Of a stretch of 64,000 nt of DNA, positions 63,828 through 64,000 are shown piece after piece (the first letter of the stretch is position 1; the number at the start of each line of letters is the position of its first letter). The stretch spans positions 14,035,278 to 14,099,277 of the forward strand of contig JAMXIF010000086.1 of assembly GCA_028583685.1 (NCBI GenBank), read 5' to 3'. The translations under genes and the position numbers were made by a program. This DNA is from Petaurus breviceps papuanus. Taxonomy: Eukaryota; Chordata; Mammalia; Diprotodontia; Petauridae. The notes below the pieces were generated by a model that worked only from the letters and a program-made list of their open reading frames with translations, searched no databases and had not been told where the DNA came from.

Positions 63828-64000
63828 CAGAGGTGCCGAAACTTATTTGGCCTACTGCCCACTTTTAAAAAAAATTACTCAGCACCCCCCCCTCCAGAAA
63901 TCTATTTTATTTAACCCTTTAACAGTTTTTTTTTAAATGTATCATTTCAAAAATATGTAATGTTTTTAAATGACACATCTTAAATTTAATAATTTATTGT
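63828..64000. mobile_element. hAT-like element, cut by the window end
   Basis: It starts CAGAGGTGCCGAAACTTATT and continues GGCCTACTGCCCACTTTTAA, TCAGCACCCCCCCCTCC and TTTATTTAACCCTTTAACAG, as in a third hAT-type family. The right end is outside the window. Confidence 0.65.

Overview
This window looks like intergenic or intronic DNA from a marsupial nuclear genome, probably an Australasian lineage. The main evidence is the dominant repeat, a tRNA-derived CORE-SINE whose head begins near GGGGCAGCTAGGTGGCGCAG and whose long form ends in a BovB/RTE-type tail (GACTGAACAACAACAA); this matches the MAR1/WSINE group known from marsupials. Many old MIR and L2 copies, a long-spacer L1, RTE-tailed SINEs and several hAT and Tc1/mariner MITEs agree with this. 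Placing it in Australasian marsupials rests on the spelling of the short SINE head (GCACCAGCCCTGGAGTCAGG) as remembered, and is an inference. I found no convincing host protein-coding exon, tRNA, rRNA or CpG island on either strand. The longer open frames fall in simple repeats, in retroelements, or in sequence with no recognisable protein signature.

Layout. 1-8.0 kb: SINEs, MIRs and two copies of one hAT family, one of them split by a SINE. 8.9-10.1 kb: an L1 3' end followed by a reverse-strand L2 reverse-transcriptase fragment. 13.8-15.6 kb: a GAGACA array and a three-layer nest, an L2-tailed SINE split by a solo LTR and again by a MAR1-type SINE. 17.4-20.6 kb: a SINE with target duplication, a GT microsatellite, two hAT MITEs and a second solo LTR. 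20.8-28.4 kb: more SINEs, including a rearranged one and a tail-to-tail pair. 28.6-34.4 kb: the largest element, an L1 with 5' region, ORF1, long spacer and ORF2, disabled by several frameshifts and lacking its 3' end. 34.4-46.4 kb: nested SINEs, a palindromic hAT MITE, a TA-flanked DNA transposon inside an L2, an RTE-tailed SINE inside another L2, and a minisatellite split by a SINE. 46.6-47.3 kb: an unclassified pyrimidine-rich repeat. 49.8-54.5 kb: SINEs, a 75-bp mariner-like palindrome and a 5'-truncated RTE-like LINE. 55.6-64 kb: a 350-bp GAGACA array, a MIR split by a hAT element, a 27-base C run, an L1 3' portion carrying a SINE, and a hAT element running off the window end.

Nothing here forms a working gene system. 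The interest lies in the insertion order, which many target-site duplications make readable: MIR and L2 are oldest, hAT and mariner MITEs insert into them, and MAR1-type SINEs insert into everything. No new cellular system was found. The best leads are the two palindromic MITEs (possible hairpin RNA sources), the LINE/SINE pair sharing a 3' tail, the long L1 spacer and the unclassified pyrimidine-rich repeat. All family names come from memory of consensus sequences, not from a database search.
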